Positions 1 through 8,350 of a stretch of DNA of 44,587 nt are shown in pieces. The stretch is from a virus, in IMG/VR virus record IMGVR_UViG_3300025520_000007, positions 1 to 44,587 of that record; one strand, 5' to 3'. Numbering within the stretch: the first letter of the stretch is position 1; each line of letters starts with the position of its first letter. Below the pieces are notes generated by a model. The model saw only the letters and a list, made by a program, of their open reading frames with translations. It ran no database searches and was not told where the DNA came from. Both the position numbers and the translations under genes were made by a program.

Positions 1-52
1 GGTAATGCGAACCCCTCAAGCCCTGTAGTCAGTGGGGGTGAAAGTTACTGAA

Positions 53-2476
53 ATGGGGGTGTCGAATCACGATTCCGTGCTGTCACAGCTCCGCGCCGCG
101 GGGCTGATCGTCCCGTACCTGAAGGTCACGGGGAAGCCGGTCCGCTGCAAGGTCGAAGGGGAGCGCGAGAAGCGGGGCTGGTACGTCCTGCACGAACTTA
201 TGCTGGACGGCGGCGACCTGGTGGTCGTCGGGTCGTTCGGGATCTGGCGCGGCAACGACAAGGGAGCGCAGAAGGTCACGCTCGAGCGCAACGCGCTCAC
301 CGATGAGCAGCAGGCCGCGCTGCGCCAGCGGCTAAAGGACGACCAGAAGCGCGCGGAGCAGGAACGCCGGGCGGAGGCGAACCGGGCGGCGGAGCAGGCG
401 GACCGCGTGTGGCGCAAGCTCGCCACCACGGGCGAGTGCGACTACCTGGAGCGCAAGGGCGTCAAGGCGCACGGCGTGAAATTCACGCCTTCGGGCGCGA
501 TGGCCGTGCCGATGATGGATGCGAGCGGGCGCGTGTGGGGGCTGCAGTTCATCCTCACCCGCGCGAGGCACGCCAAGCGCATCGCACGGACGGAGCGCGA
601 CAAGGAATACTGGCCCGCCGGCCTGGACAAGATCGGGAAGTTCCACCTGCTGGGCGGCGTGCCGACCTGGTGCGTGCTCCTCGCTGAAGGCTACGCGACG
701 GCCGCCAGTCTGCACGAAGCGACCGGCCTGCCGGTGGCTGTGACCTTCGACGCCGGCAACCTGCTTCCGGTGGCGCGCGTGCTGCGCAAGCGCTACCCCG
801 GCATCAACATCCTGATCTGTGCGGACGACGACGCATTCGGCAAGTGCCAGGGCTGCAAGGCGCCGGTCAAGACCGGCCGGCTGGATGACCTGTGCCCGGC
901 CTGCGGCAAGCCGCACCGTAGAGAGAACACCGGCTGCCGCGACGCCGCGACCGCCGCGCTGACCGTCGAAGGCAAGTGGATCAAGCCCGAATTCCCCGAT
1001 GACATGCAGCGCTGGGAGCAGTTCTGCGAGCGCGGCACGAAGATCACCGACTTCAACGACCTGCACCACGCCTGCGGCCTCACCACGGTGCGTTCGCAGG
1101 TCGAGGACGCGATCAGGCGGTTCAACTGGGCCGCGCCCGCCGCCGCGCGGGACTCGGACACTCGGGGGGGCGGGGCGGCGACCGCCGATCTGCGGCCGGT
1201 CGAAAGCGTCGAAACGCTGCTCGATCGCTTCTCGCTCGTCTACGGCCATGGCGGATCAGTGTTCGACCATCAGGAACACATCCTGGTCACGCTGTCGGAC
1301 ATGCGCGATCTCTGCACGCGGCGCGAGTTCTCGCGCCGATGGCAAGAGCATCCATCGCGCAAGATCGTGCGGGTGGAAGAGGTCGGATTCGACCCGGGCG
1401 AAGAGGACCCGGCGATCAAGTGCAACCTGTGGTCCGGCTGGCCGACCGTGCCCAAGGCCGGCAAGTGCGAAAACCTGCTCGATCTGCTGCAGTACATGTG
1501 CCAGGCCGATCCGAAGGCCGAAGAGCTATACCAATGGGTGCTGCGCTGGATCGCCTACCCGATCCAGCACCCCGGCGCGAAGATGAAGACCACGGTCGTC
1601 ATCCACGGCCCGCAGGGCACCGGCAAGAACATGTTCTTCGAAGCGGTCATGGCCATCTATGGGCGGTACGGATGGGTCATCGACCAGTCGGCCATTGAAG
1701 ACAAGTTCAACGACTGGGCTTCGCGCAAGCTCTTCCTGATCGCCGACGAAGTGGTCGCGCGGTCCGAAATGTTCCACATCAAGAACAAGCTGAAGTCGTT
1801 CATCACGAACGACCAGATCCGCATCAACCCGAAGAACATGCAGGCGTACTGGGAGGCGAACCACGTCAACATGGTTTTCCTCTCCAACGAACGCATGCCC
1901 GTCGTGCTCGAAGAGGACGACCGGCGGCACGCGGTCATCTGGACGCCGGTGAAGCTTGGCCCCGACTTCTATTCCGCCGTGAAGGCCGAGATACAAGCGG
2001 GCGGCATTGCCGCGCTGCATGACCACCTGCTGAACCTGCCCATGGGCAATTTCGCCGCCCATACGCTGCCGCCGATGACCGAGGCGAAGGCCGAACTGAT
2101 CGACCTGTCACGCGACTCGACCAGCCGCTTCCTGATGCACTGGACGGCCGGCGAGATCGGCGGCGTCGGCCTCATGCCGGCGCTGTCGGAAGACGTCTAT
2201 CAGCTCTATGTCGCCTGGTGCCATCGCAACGGCATCGGCCGTGGCGCGCCGCTCAACAAGCTTATCGATGCGCTGGTGAAGAAGCACCGGTGCGGCCACA
2301 AGCGCAAGCGGCACATGGTCGGTGCAACCACGAAGCAGAGCACCTTCATCTTCCCGCCAGGCGTCGACGAGGAGCCGCCGGGCAGCAGTCAGCAGGTGTT
2401 CTTCTCCGACTGCATCGAGGCCTTCCGCAACGCACTGAACGACTACAAGCAAGGACTGAGCCGTGTGGGATTCTGA
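53..2476 (+). CDS. Phage/plasmid-type primase-helicase (TOPRIM-like plus SF3-like DUF5906 helicase)
   Basis: Predicted bifunctional replication protein of about 807 residues, the architecture of phage P4 alpha-type proteins. The N-terminal half has a TOPRIM-like segment (LLAEGYATAAS near residue 209, then ICADDD), immediately followed by a four-cysteine zinc ribbon (CQGC...CPAC). The C-terminal half is an SF3-like helicase with Walker A HGPQGTGKN near residue 520 and Walker B-like LFLIADEV. It should make primers and unwind phage DNA in the cytoplasm. The ATG at 53 is chosen over GTG at 32, which would add seven residues; neither has a convincing Shine-Dalgarno. It is followed directly by the TGTGCAGGG repeat field, its likely origin. 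Function confident, start uncertain. Confidence 0.9.
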   Translation: MGVSNHDSVLSQLRAAGLIVPYLKVTGKPVRCKVEGEREKRGWYVLHELMLDGGDLVVVGSFGIWRGNDKGAQKVTLERNALTDEQQAALRQRLKDDQKRAEQERRAEANRAAEQADRVWRKLATTGECDYLERKGVKAHGVKFTPSGAMAVPMMDASGRVWGLQFILTRARHAKRIARTERDKEYWPAGLDKIGKFHLLGGVPTWCVLLAEGYATAASLHEATGLPVAVTFDAGNLLPVARVLRKRYPGINILICADDDAFGKCQGCKAPVKTGRLDDLCPACGKPHRRENTGCRDAATAALTVEGKWIKPEFPDDMQRWEQFCERGTKITDFNDLHHACGLTTVRSQVEDAIRRFNWAAPAAARDSDTRGGGAATADLRPVESVETLLDRFSLVYGHGGSVFDHQEHILVTLSDMRDLCTRREFSRRWQEHPSRKIVRVEEVGFDPGEEDPAIKCNLWSGWPTVPKAGKCENLLDLLQYMCQADPKAEELYQWVLRWIAYPIQHPGAKMKTTVVIHGPQGTGKNMFFEAVMAIYGRYGWVIDQSAIEDKFNDWASRKLFLIADEVVARSEMFHIKNKLKSFITNDQIRINPKNMQAYWEANHVNMVFLSNERMPVVLEEDDRRHAVIWTPVKLGPDFYSAVKAEIQAGGIAALHDHLLNLPMGNFAAHTLPPMTEAKAELIDLSRDSTSRFLMHWTAGEIGGVGLMPALSEDVYQLYVAWCHRNGIGRGAPLNKLIDALVKKHRCGHKRKRHMVGATTKQSTFIFPPGVDEEPPGSSQQVFFSDCIEAFRNALNDYKQGLSRVGF

Positions 2477-2483
2477 CCTGAAC

Positions 2484-2750
2484 TGTGCAGGGTGTGCAGG
2501 GCCTGTGCAGGGTACTGTGCAGGGTGCGAATCGCCCGCAAACGGCTTGCCGTCGCCATTGTGCAGGGTGTGCAAGGTCTCCGCGCGCGTGTACACGCGAG
2601 AACGCACAGCGCCACCGCCCTCATTCCCGAGAAAAATCGATTTCTCGCGTACACGCGACCCTGCACACCCTGCACACCCTGCACATTCCAGCATCCATGC
2701 GGGTTTCCGCCCGCCTCGTACCCTACACATCACCCTACACACCCTGCACA
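2484..2750. repeat. Symmetrical iteron field, candidate replication origin
   Basis: No convincing gene lies between 2477 and 2782. The stretch holds six copies of TGTGCAGGG in the forward direction (2484, 2493, 2504, 2516, 2559, and 2568 as TGTGCAAGG) and six in reverse, CCCTGCACA (2659, 2668, 2677, 2742, plus CCCTACACA at 2721 and 2733). The two blocks flank a centre with a perfect 14-bp palindrome CGCGTGTACACGCG (2585-2598), an AT-richer dyad CGAGAAA/TTTCTCG (2628-2634/2641-2647) and CGCGTACACGCG (2646-2657). Several units are tandem at 9 bp. The position directly after a P4-alpha-like primase-helicase suggests its origin, as P4 ori and crr also use short repeats in both orientations. A packaging site next to the terminase gene is the alternative. 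Confidence 0.8.
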
Positions 2751-2782
2751 AAGGTGTGGGTAGTGGTGAAAGGTGGTGAGCG

Positions 2783-3370
2783 ATGAGCGAAGCGAAGCCG
2801 GAAATGGGGTTCGCCGAATTCGCCCGCCATATCGGCGTCCGGCCCTCCTACATCACCGAACTGCGCAAGGCTGGCCGCCTGGTGCTCACCGACGACGCCA
2901 AGGCCGTGAAGGTCGCAGAATCGCTCGCGCTGATCGACAGCACCCGCGACCCTTCACGCGGCGGCGTAGCGGCCCGCCATGCGGCCGCGCGGGGCCAGGA
3001 AGTCGGACCGCGCACCCAGTCGGACCACGGTGACGACGATGAGCGTGCGGCGAACGTCGCGGCCGCATCGAGCGACCACGGTTTCCAGAAGGCCAAGGCC
3101 ATCAACGAGCGCTACAAGGCGATGACCGCCAAGGTCGAGTACGAACGCCTCATCGGCAAGCTCGCCCCGGTGGCCGACATCGAAGCGGCTGCCGCTGACC
3201 TGGTCACCGCACTGCGCCGCCGACTCGAAGGCATGGGCACCACGCTGGCCCCGCTCGTCGCACCGGTCAGCGAGCCGAGCGCCTGCAAGGCCCTGATCGA
3301 CGAATTCGTCGAAGGCGTGCTGCGCGAAACCTCTGACACCCTCAAACCGAAGAAGGGAACCCCGCAATGA
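2783..3370 (+). CDS. Terminase small subunit-like DNA-packaging protein
   Basis: A 195-residue protein beginning with a winged/helix-turn-helix segment (FAEFARHIGVRPSYITELRKAG, residues about 10-30) of the gpNu1/DUF1441 type. It would recognise the packaging site and hand DNA to the large subunit. The middle is charged and low-complexity (about 50-95); the C-terminal half (ERLIGKLAPVADIEAAAADL onward) is helical and similar to small-terminase oligomerisation regions. It starts 6 bp after GGTGGTG and overlaps the ParB-like gene by ATGA. The assignment rests on the HTH, position upstream of the large subunit and the head gene order; the large subunit is two genes downstream instead of next door. 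Confidence 0.72.
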   Translation: MSEAKPEMGFAEFARHIGVRPSYITELRKAGRLVLTDDAKAVKVAESLALIDSTRDPSRGGVAARHAAARGQEVGPRTQSDHGDDDERAANVAAASSDHGFQKAKAINERYKAMTAKVEYERLIGKLAPVADIEAAAADLVTALRRRLEGMGTTLAPLVAPVSEPSACKALIDEFVEGVLRETSDTLKPKKGTPQ

Positions 3371-4056
3371 ACGCGCCTGAACTGCGCCCGGTGGTTGATC
3401 TGCGCCCCTACGCCGGCAACGCCAAGCGCCACCCGCCGGAACAGATCGAGCAGCTGGCCCGCACCTTCGAAGCGCTGGGCTTCGTCGGCGCGATCGTCGT
3501 GCGCAACGGCACCATCGCCAAGGGGCACGGCAGCCTGAAGGCCGTCGAATCAATCTACGCCCGCGGCGGGCTGCTCTACCCCGCGCCGGGCCGGGAGCAG
3601 GGCGCCGAGCCCTTCCCGGCCGGCACCGTGCCCGTGCTCGATGTCACCGGCTGGACCGAATCCCAGTTCCGCGCCTACGTCATCGCGGACAACCGCCTCG
3701 CCGAGGGCGGCGACTGGGACGCCGAAATCCTGCGCAGCGAACTGGACGCACTGAGCGAGCAGAGCGACCTGGACGACTTCGACTTCGATCACCTGGGCCT
3801 GGATTTCGACGACGTCCTCAGCGCGCTGGACGAAGACGAACGCACCGTCGACGCGAACGCTGCCCACCAGCGCGACGACGACAGCGCGCCGGCCCCGACC
3901 ACCACCGGCGCGGCTACCACAGCCAAGCCGCCGCCGAAGAAGCCCACCGTCTACCCGGTCATGATCAGCCTCAACCGTGCCCAGTACGACCGCCTGCAGG
4001 CCTTCAAGGACGAACACGACATGTCGGACGCCGACGTGCTCATGAGAGGAATCTGA
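3367..4056 (+). CDS. ParB/sulfiredoxin-fold domain protein
   Basis: A 229-residue protein with an N-terminal ParB-like domain: LRPYAGNAKRHPPEQIEQLA, then IAKGHGSLKAV (the GHGR-type box) and YVIADNRLAEGGDWD (residues about 7-120). The C-terminus is acidic, then Pro/Thr/Ala-rich, ending in a segment (VMISLNRAQYDRLQAFKDEHDMSDADVLM) that may be a small DNA- or protein-binding module. Phage proteins of this type have been described as nucleases, NTP-binding proteins or DNA-modification partners; which applies here is not shown. It sits between the terminase subunits and overlaps the downstream radical-SAM gene by 1 bp (TGATG), suggesting a functional pair. It has no partner ParA, so plasmid partition is unlikely. 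Confidence 0.8.
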   Translation: MNAPELRPVVDLRPYAGNAKRHPPEQIEQLARTFEALGFVGAIVVRNGTIAKGHGSLKAVESIYARGGLLYPAPGREQGAEPFPAGTVPVLDVTGWTESQFRAYVIADNRLAEGGDWDAEILRSELDALSEQSDLDDFDFDHLGLDFDDVLSALDEDERTVDANAAHQRDDDSAPAPTTTGAATTAKPPPKKPTVYPVMISLNRAQYDRLQAFKDEHDMSDADVLMRGI

Positions 4057-5432
4057 TGTCACTCCGCATCTACACCGGCGAATACCTGATCTCCCCCGCG
4101 CTGCTGCACTTCGGCGGCAACTGGTGCACGCACGGCTGCGCCTACTGCTTCGCGAACCTGAACAAGCCGGATCGCGTGTCCGACCAGAACGACATCGCGC
4201 GCGTGCTGAAGTGGTTCGATACCGGATCCACGTCCATGGAGTTCGAACTGCTGCAGATGGGTCACCCGATCCTGATGAGCAACGACAGCGACCCGTGCGC
4301 GAAGAGCAACGCGGCGACTCACCGCTGCATCGTCGAGGCGCTGTCGCCGCTGGGCGTGCGCTTCGCGTACCAGACCCGCGGCGGCGTGCCGGAAGAGGAA
4401 CAGCGCATCATCGATCAGGCCCCGACCATGGTCTATGTGTCGCTCACCACCGACGACGAAATGGTGCGCCAGCGCCATGAGCCGGGCGCGCCGCCGCACG
4501 CGCAGCGCATGCAGTTCATCCGCCGCCTGCGTGAAGCCGGCCACATGGTGGTGATCGGCCTGAACCCCTTCGTGCCCAAGTGGTGGGGCGACGTCGACGC
4601 CTGCTTCGAGCAGCTGGCCGGCTGGGGCGTTACGCACGTGTGGCACCAGGCTATGCATCTGTCGCGCTGGCAGATCAGCGCCATGTCCGACAAGGCCAAG
4701 GTCAAGCATGCCGACCTGATCGACTACGCGTCGAAGAAGGTCGCACCCGACGCGAAGGACTACGCCGCCGCGCTCGACCGCATCGAGGCCATGGGCTTCA
4801 ACCTGTTCTCCGGCGGCGTCTCGAACAAGCTGGGCTTCTGGGACGAATGGTTCGACCGCCTCGGCTACCCGTGGTCGCCGACGGTCGATGCGCTGGTGCG
4901 CGACTGCGATCTGGCGTCCGGTGGCCAGCCGCTCGCCATCGACCTGGCGGAGTTCAACGCCTGGGCCGATATCGGCCTGAAGCGCCCGCGCGCCATCTGG
5001 AAAGAGTTCCTGAACGGCTTCGGTCGCAGCGTTCGCAATGCCGGCGAGGACACGCGGGCGCACAGTCAGGCAGAGGCGAACGCCTTCATCTGGCGCTTCG
5101 ACGAATTCCCGACGCGGTTCCGGCACGCCTGCTTCGCCCGCGTGCTGTACGACGACGCGCACGCCGCCGACCTCGACGGCGTGCCCCTCATGGCAGTGTC
5201 GAAAGACGGGTTCGCGGAATGGGAAGTGGGGCATTCCGACGTGACCTTCCTCAACCACCCACTGGAAAGGAAGTGCGATGGCCGAGAACCACTCTGCTCG
5301 ACAGAAGAGCAGCGGCAAGTACAGCACGCGCAAGGGCCAGATGGTCCGCAAGCGCAGTGCCCCGTACTCGCCGAAGTACCGCGGCAGCTAGCAGAAAGCG
5401 GGGCGGCTGAGGCTGCCCCGCCGCAGGCCTGA
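4056..5432 (+). CDS. Phage radical-SAM protein
   Basis: About 458 residues. The N-terminus carries WCTHGCAYCF (residues about 24-33), a CX3CX2C iron-sulfur motif typical of radical-SAM enzymes that cleave S-adenosylmethionine to start radical chemistry. Later segments (MSNDSDPC, VRFAYQTRGG, MVYVSLTTDDE, MVVIGLNPF) fit strands of a partial TIM barrel, resembling SplB/photolyase-like radical-SAM proteins. The substrate is unknown; modification of phage DNA or a nucleotide is a guess based on the ParB-like neighbour. The last 50 residues (after FLNHPLERK) look like non-conserved read-out because another ORF (5278-5391) occupies that DNA in a different frame. The stop overlaps the terminase start (TGATG). 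Confidence 0.8.
   Translation: MSLRIYTGEYLISPALLHFGGNWCTHGCAYCFANLNKPDRVSDQNDIARVLKWFDTGSTSMEFELLQMGHPILMSNDSDPCAKSNAATHRCIVEALSPLGVRFAYQTRGGVPEEEQRIIDQAPTMVYVSLTTDDEMVRQRHEPGAPPHAQRMQFIRRLREAGHMVVIGLNPFVPKWWGDVDACFEQLAGWGVTHVWHQAMHLSRWQISAMSDKAKVKHADLIDYASKKVAPDAKDYAAALDRIEAMGFNLFSGGVSNKLGFWDEWFDRLGYPWSPTVDALVRDCDLASGGQPLAIDLAEFNAWADIGLKRPRAIWKEFLNGFGRSVRNAGEDTRAHSQAEANAFIWRFDEFPTRFRHACFARVLYDDAHAADLDGVPLMAVSKDGFAEWEVGHSDVTFLNHPLERKCDGREPLCSTEEQRQVQHAQGPDGPQAQCPVLAEVPRQLAESGAAEAAPPQA
5278..5391 (+). CDS. Nested 37-residue basic protein
   Basis: ATG at 5278 is preceded by GGAAAGGAAG, the best Shine-Dalgarno in this area, and opens a 37-codon frame ending in TAG at 5389. The product (starting MAENHSARQKSSGKYS) has ten Lys/Arg and one Glu, so it is strongly basic, with no membrane segment. 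It lies wholly inside the 3' end of the radical-SAM frame, in the +1 register, exactly where that protein stops looking conserved. It could be a small nucleic-acid-binding protein. Function unknown; it may also be a chance ORF, but ribosome site and composition favour a real gene. Confidence 0.55.
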   Translation: MAENHSARQKSSGKYSTRKGQMVRKRSAPYSPKYRGS

Positions 5433-7447
5433 TGCAGACCGCACCCGTCACACGTGAAGGCTATGCCGACGTGCGCGAGCGGCTTCGCCGCATCGCGTCG
5501 AAGTCGATCGCTCCGCGCGAAAACCTGACGGTCAGCCAGTGGTCCGACGCGAAGATCCACCTCACCACGAAGAGCGGTGCGAAGGCCGGCCGCTGGGTGA
5601 CCGACAACAACCCGCCGCTGCGCGAGCCCATGGACTGCATGAGCGCCCGCAGCCCGGTGAAGGATGTCGCGCTCATGTTCCCGATCCAGTTCGGGAAGTC
5701 CGCCGTCGGCACCAACGTCGTCGGCTACTGCATGGAGCACGACCCGGGCCCGATCATGTACGCGCTGCCCGGCGAAGTGTCGATGCGCAAGTGGATCAAC
5801 CAGAAGTTGAACCCCATGCTGGAAGCCTGCGAAGCGGTGCGCAACACCCTCGTCAGCCTGTCCAGCCGCGACGCCTCGAACACCCGCGAGTTCAAGGACT
5901 TTCTCGGCGGGCAACTGAATATCGAGCACGCCGGCAGTCCGCAGCGACTGAAGTCCTCGACCGTTTTCCGGCTCATCGTCGACGAGGTCGACGAGTTCGC
6001 CCGCAATCTGGTCGGCGGCGGCGACCCGATGAAGATGCTGGAAGGCCGCACCTCGGCCTATCCGCTGAACTACAAGCGCCTGTACATCAGCACGCCCGAA
6101 CTGCTGGGCGTGAGCCGCATCCACGAACTGTTCCTGAAGGGTGACCAGCGGCGCTATCACGTGCCGTGCCCGCACTGCGGCGAAATGCAGCACCTGGAAT
6201 GGAAGGGCCTGCAGTGGTCCGAAGGCGGCAAGCGCGCCTGGTACGTCTGCCGCGAGAACGGCTGCATCATCGAAGAGCATCACAAACGCCAGATGATCGC
6301 GTTCGGCCGCTGGGTCGCTGCGAACCCCGACGCGGAAATGCGCAGCTACCACATCAACTGTCTGTACTACCAGCCTGACCTCGGCCCGAGCTGGGCACAG
6401 ATGGCGCAGGACTGGATCGAAGCCCAGGGCGACCCGGAGAAGACCAAAACCTTCACCAATGACCGCCTGGCGGAGCCGTATGAAGACCCGTCCATGCGAA
6501 AGGCGAAAGTCAGCCTCATCAAGGACCGGACAGAGCCTTACAAGCTTCGCCACGCCCCGGCCGGCGTGCTCGCAGTCACCGCGGGCGTGGACACCCAGGA
6601 CAGCCGGCTTGCCGTCCACATCACCGGCTGGGGCCGCAGCATGGCCTCATGGACCCTTGACTACGTCGAACTGCCGGGCGATCCCGAGGCCGGCGAGGTG
6701 TGGGACAGTCTTGTCGAACTGCTCAGCCGACCTATCGAACATGAATGGGGCGGCACGCTGCAGGTGCTTGCCGCCGCCATCGACGCCGGTGGCCACCGCA
6801 CGGAATCGGTGAAGGACTTCGTTCGTAGCGGTCGCATTACCCGGCCCATGTGCATTTTCGGATCGCCGCAGAACAACGCGCCTGCGCTCGGTAAGGGAAG
6901 GCTCGAAGACACGAAGCGCAGCGGCAAGTCAGACCGTCGCGGCCTGCTCATCTACCAGGTCGGCACGGTCGCCATCAAGCACCAGCTGTACGCGCGCCTT
7001 TCGACCGACCACGACAAGCAGATCGCCGATCGCCTCGTGCACCTGAGCGAGGATCTGGACGACTTCTACTTCAAGGGCCTTGTGTCCGAGGTCTACAACC
7101 CGAAAAAGAACCGGTTCGAGAAGAAGACCGGCGTGCGCAATGAGCCGCTGGACACCTACACCTACTCCTATGCCGCCGCCCTGCACCCGGAACTGCGCCT
7201 GCATCGGCACAACCGCGACGACTGGGACCGGCGCGAGCGCGAACTGCGCGCGCTGTCCAGCCCCGGCGCCATCCAGGCCGCCAGCGAACGCATCGCCGCT
7301 GCCGCCCGCGCCCGCGATGAGCGCGATGAGCCCGCGCCCTCGCTCGACGGCCGCCGCGACCCGGTACCGATGCCGGCGCCCATGCCGCAGTCGCGCCCGC
7401 GCAACGACGACAGCGACCTCTTCTCACCCATATCGATGATCGGCTGA
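5432..7447 (+). CDS. terL: Terminase large subunit, GpA family
   Basis: A 671-residue packaging ATPase/nuclease of the lambda GpA type. The ATPase domain shows a Walker A-like segment FPIQFGKSAVGTN (residues about 83-95) and a Walker B VDEVDE (about 183-188). A zinc-binding insertion CPHCGEMQHLEW...CREN follows, then the C-terminal nuclease domain with GVDTQDSRLAVHITGW, which carries an Asp typical of the RNase H-like nuclease core. It docks on the portal and drives DNA into the prohead, cutting concatemers. Start ATG overlaps the radical-SAM stop. Length and order of motifs are normal for the family; the C-terminus is Pro/Arg-rich. Confidence 0.95.
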   Translation: MQTAPVTREGYADVRERLRRIASKSIAPRENLTVSQWSDAKIHLTTKSGAKAGRWVTDNNPPLREPMDCMSARSPVKDVALMFPIQFGKSAVGTNVVGYCMEHDPGPIMYALPGEVSMRKWINQKLNPMLEACEAVRNTLVSLSSRDASNTREFKDFLGGQLNIEHAGSPQRLKSSTVFRLIVDEVDEFARNLVGGGDPMKMLEGRTSAYPLNYKRLYISTPELLGVSRIHELFLKGDQRRYHVPCPHCGEMQHLEWKGLQWSEGGKRAWYVCRENGCIIEEHHKRQMIAFGRWVAANPDAEMRSYHINCLYYQPDLGPSWAQMAQDWIEAQGDPEKTKTFTNDRLAEPYEDPSMRKAKVSLIKDRTEPYKLRHAPAGVLAVTAGVDTQDSRLAVHITGWGRSMASWTLDYVELPGDPEAGEVWDSLVELLSRPIEHEWGGTLQVLAAAIDAGGHRTESVKDFVRSGRITRPMCIFGSPQNNAPALGKGRLEDTKRSGKSDRRGLLIYQVGTVAIKHQLYARLSTDHDKQIADRLVHLSEDLDDFYFKGLVSEVYNPKKNRFEKKTGVRNEPLDTYTYSYAAALHPELRLHRHNRDDWDRRERELRALSSPGAIQAASERIAAAARARDERDEPAPSLDGRRDPVPMPAPMPQSRPRNDDSDLFSPISMIG

Positions 7448-7449
7448 CC

Positions 7450-7734
7450 ATGGCACGCGAAGAACTCCTCGACGTCATCCGTGAAGAACTCGCCGCCCAG
7501 CACCGCCGCCTGAGCGTGCCCGACGACGTCACCGTCGAAGTGTGGAAAGGCCTCGAACACCGGCTGCGCTTCCGTGCCGGCGGCAGCGAACTGACCTACA
7601 TCCGGCGACGGCAGGACACGTCCGCGCGCGACGCCGACATCCGGCGCCGCTTCAACGGCCGCAATGCTAACGAACTGGGACGTGACCACAACATATCCGC
7701 GCGCTACGTGCGGAAGATCGCGAAGGGGAAGTGA
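7450..7734 (+). CDS. Mor-like transcription activator
   Basis: A 94-residue protein with the Mor/C family pattern: a short N-terminal helical dimerisation part (LLDVIREELAAQH), a GGSELTYIRRR turn, and a C-terminal helix-turn-helix (DIRRRFNGRNANELGRDHNISARYVRKI). In phage Mu, Mor activates middle transcription with host RNA polymerase. Here the gene is in the late operon, two bases after the terminase stop, so it could boost transcription of the structural genes downstream, or be a leftover. It ends by overlap with the next start (GTGATG). Confidence 0.7.
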   Translation: MAREELLDVIREELAAQHRRLSVPDDVTVEVWKGLEHRLRFRAGGSELTYIRRRQDTSARDADIRRRFNGRNANELGRDHNISARYVRKIAKGK

Positions 7735-8348
7735 TGAACGTACTGAAGGAAATAAATCTGCGGATGAACGGCGGCCGGTGCCCAGGTCCTCGCGCGCTCG
7801 GCGAGTGTGCGGCGATCACGGAGATTCACGCGAAGGGCAGCGAAGACAGCTACTTCACGGCCCACCTGTATCTGCACTGCACTGAAGGCGCGCTGACGCC
7901 GGAGGAGGTCGCCGGATGGTTCCATCAGGCCGGCTGCCTGGATGTCACCATCAGCGCCGTCCTGCACGACCCGGACAACAACATCCTGAACGGCGCCAGC
8001 ATTGACGACGGTGTCCGGCCATGGGACGTGAGCTACCGCCTGCCTCCACGCTACATCGACCCCGAAAAGGAGGAGGCGGCACAGGCGTATCTAGTGTTCA
8101 ACGCCTTCGAGGCTGAGCCACAGACCGAAACGGATCTGACATGCCGCGACACCAACGACCCGCAGTACTGGGCGGATCGACTCCGCGCGGCGGACAAAGG
8201 GGAGTGCGAACGCCTGCTGGACGCCATGTTCGATCTCAGGTTGGGCATGCGCGCCAAAGGCATTCCGACGCCCGGCGCCGATGCGCGCTGTGACGAGGGC
8301 ATGGCACTCTTCGAAGAGCGGTTCGGGGAGCACTACCTGCCGTTTTGA
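7734..8348 (+). CDS. Hypothetical protein, first gene of the cassette-like block
   Basis: A 204-residue soluble protein of unknown function, starting at ATG 7734 behind GAAGGGGAAG and overlapping the previous stop. There is no signal peptide or membrane segment. The C-terminal half is helical with many charged residues (YWADRLRAADKGECERLLDAMFDLR). A hairpin with attC architecture begins three bases after its stop, so it may be the first cassette gene. However, no GTTGTC boundary matching that site's left box is visible upstream, so it could equally be a native phage gene next to which cassettes were inserted. Confidence 0.6.
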   Translation: MNVLKEINLRMNGGRCPGPRALGECAAITEIHAKGSEDSYFTAHLYLHCTEGALTPEEVAGWFHQAGCLDVTISAVLHDPDNNILNGASIDDGVRPWDVSYRLPPRYIDPEKEEAAQAYLVFNAFEAEPQTETDLTCRDTNDPQYWADRLRAADKGECERLLDAMFDLRLGMRAKGIPTPGADARCDEGMALFEERFGEHYLPF

Positions 8349-8350
8349 AG

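Noticed and set aside
2463-2786. Overlapping 90-110 codon frames in the TGTGCAGGG repeat field
   Set aside because: They encode Cys/Ala/Gly or Thr/His/Pro repeats produced by the iterons in every register; none is plausible as a protein.
4059-5351. 430-codon leftward frame opposite the radical-SAM gene
   Set aside because: Composition of an antisense shadow and no motif; the forward frame has the CX3CX2C motif.
5066-6619. 517-codon leftward frame across the terminase gene
   Set aside because: Antisense shadow in GC-rich DNA; Arg/Ala/Val/His-rich composition, no ribosome site, and the opposite strand encodes a clear terminase.
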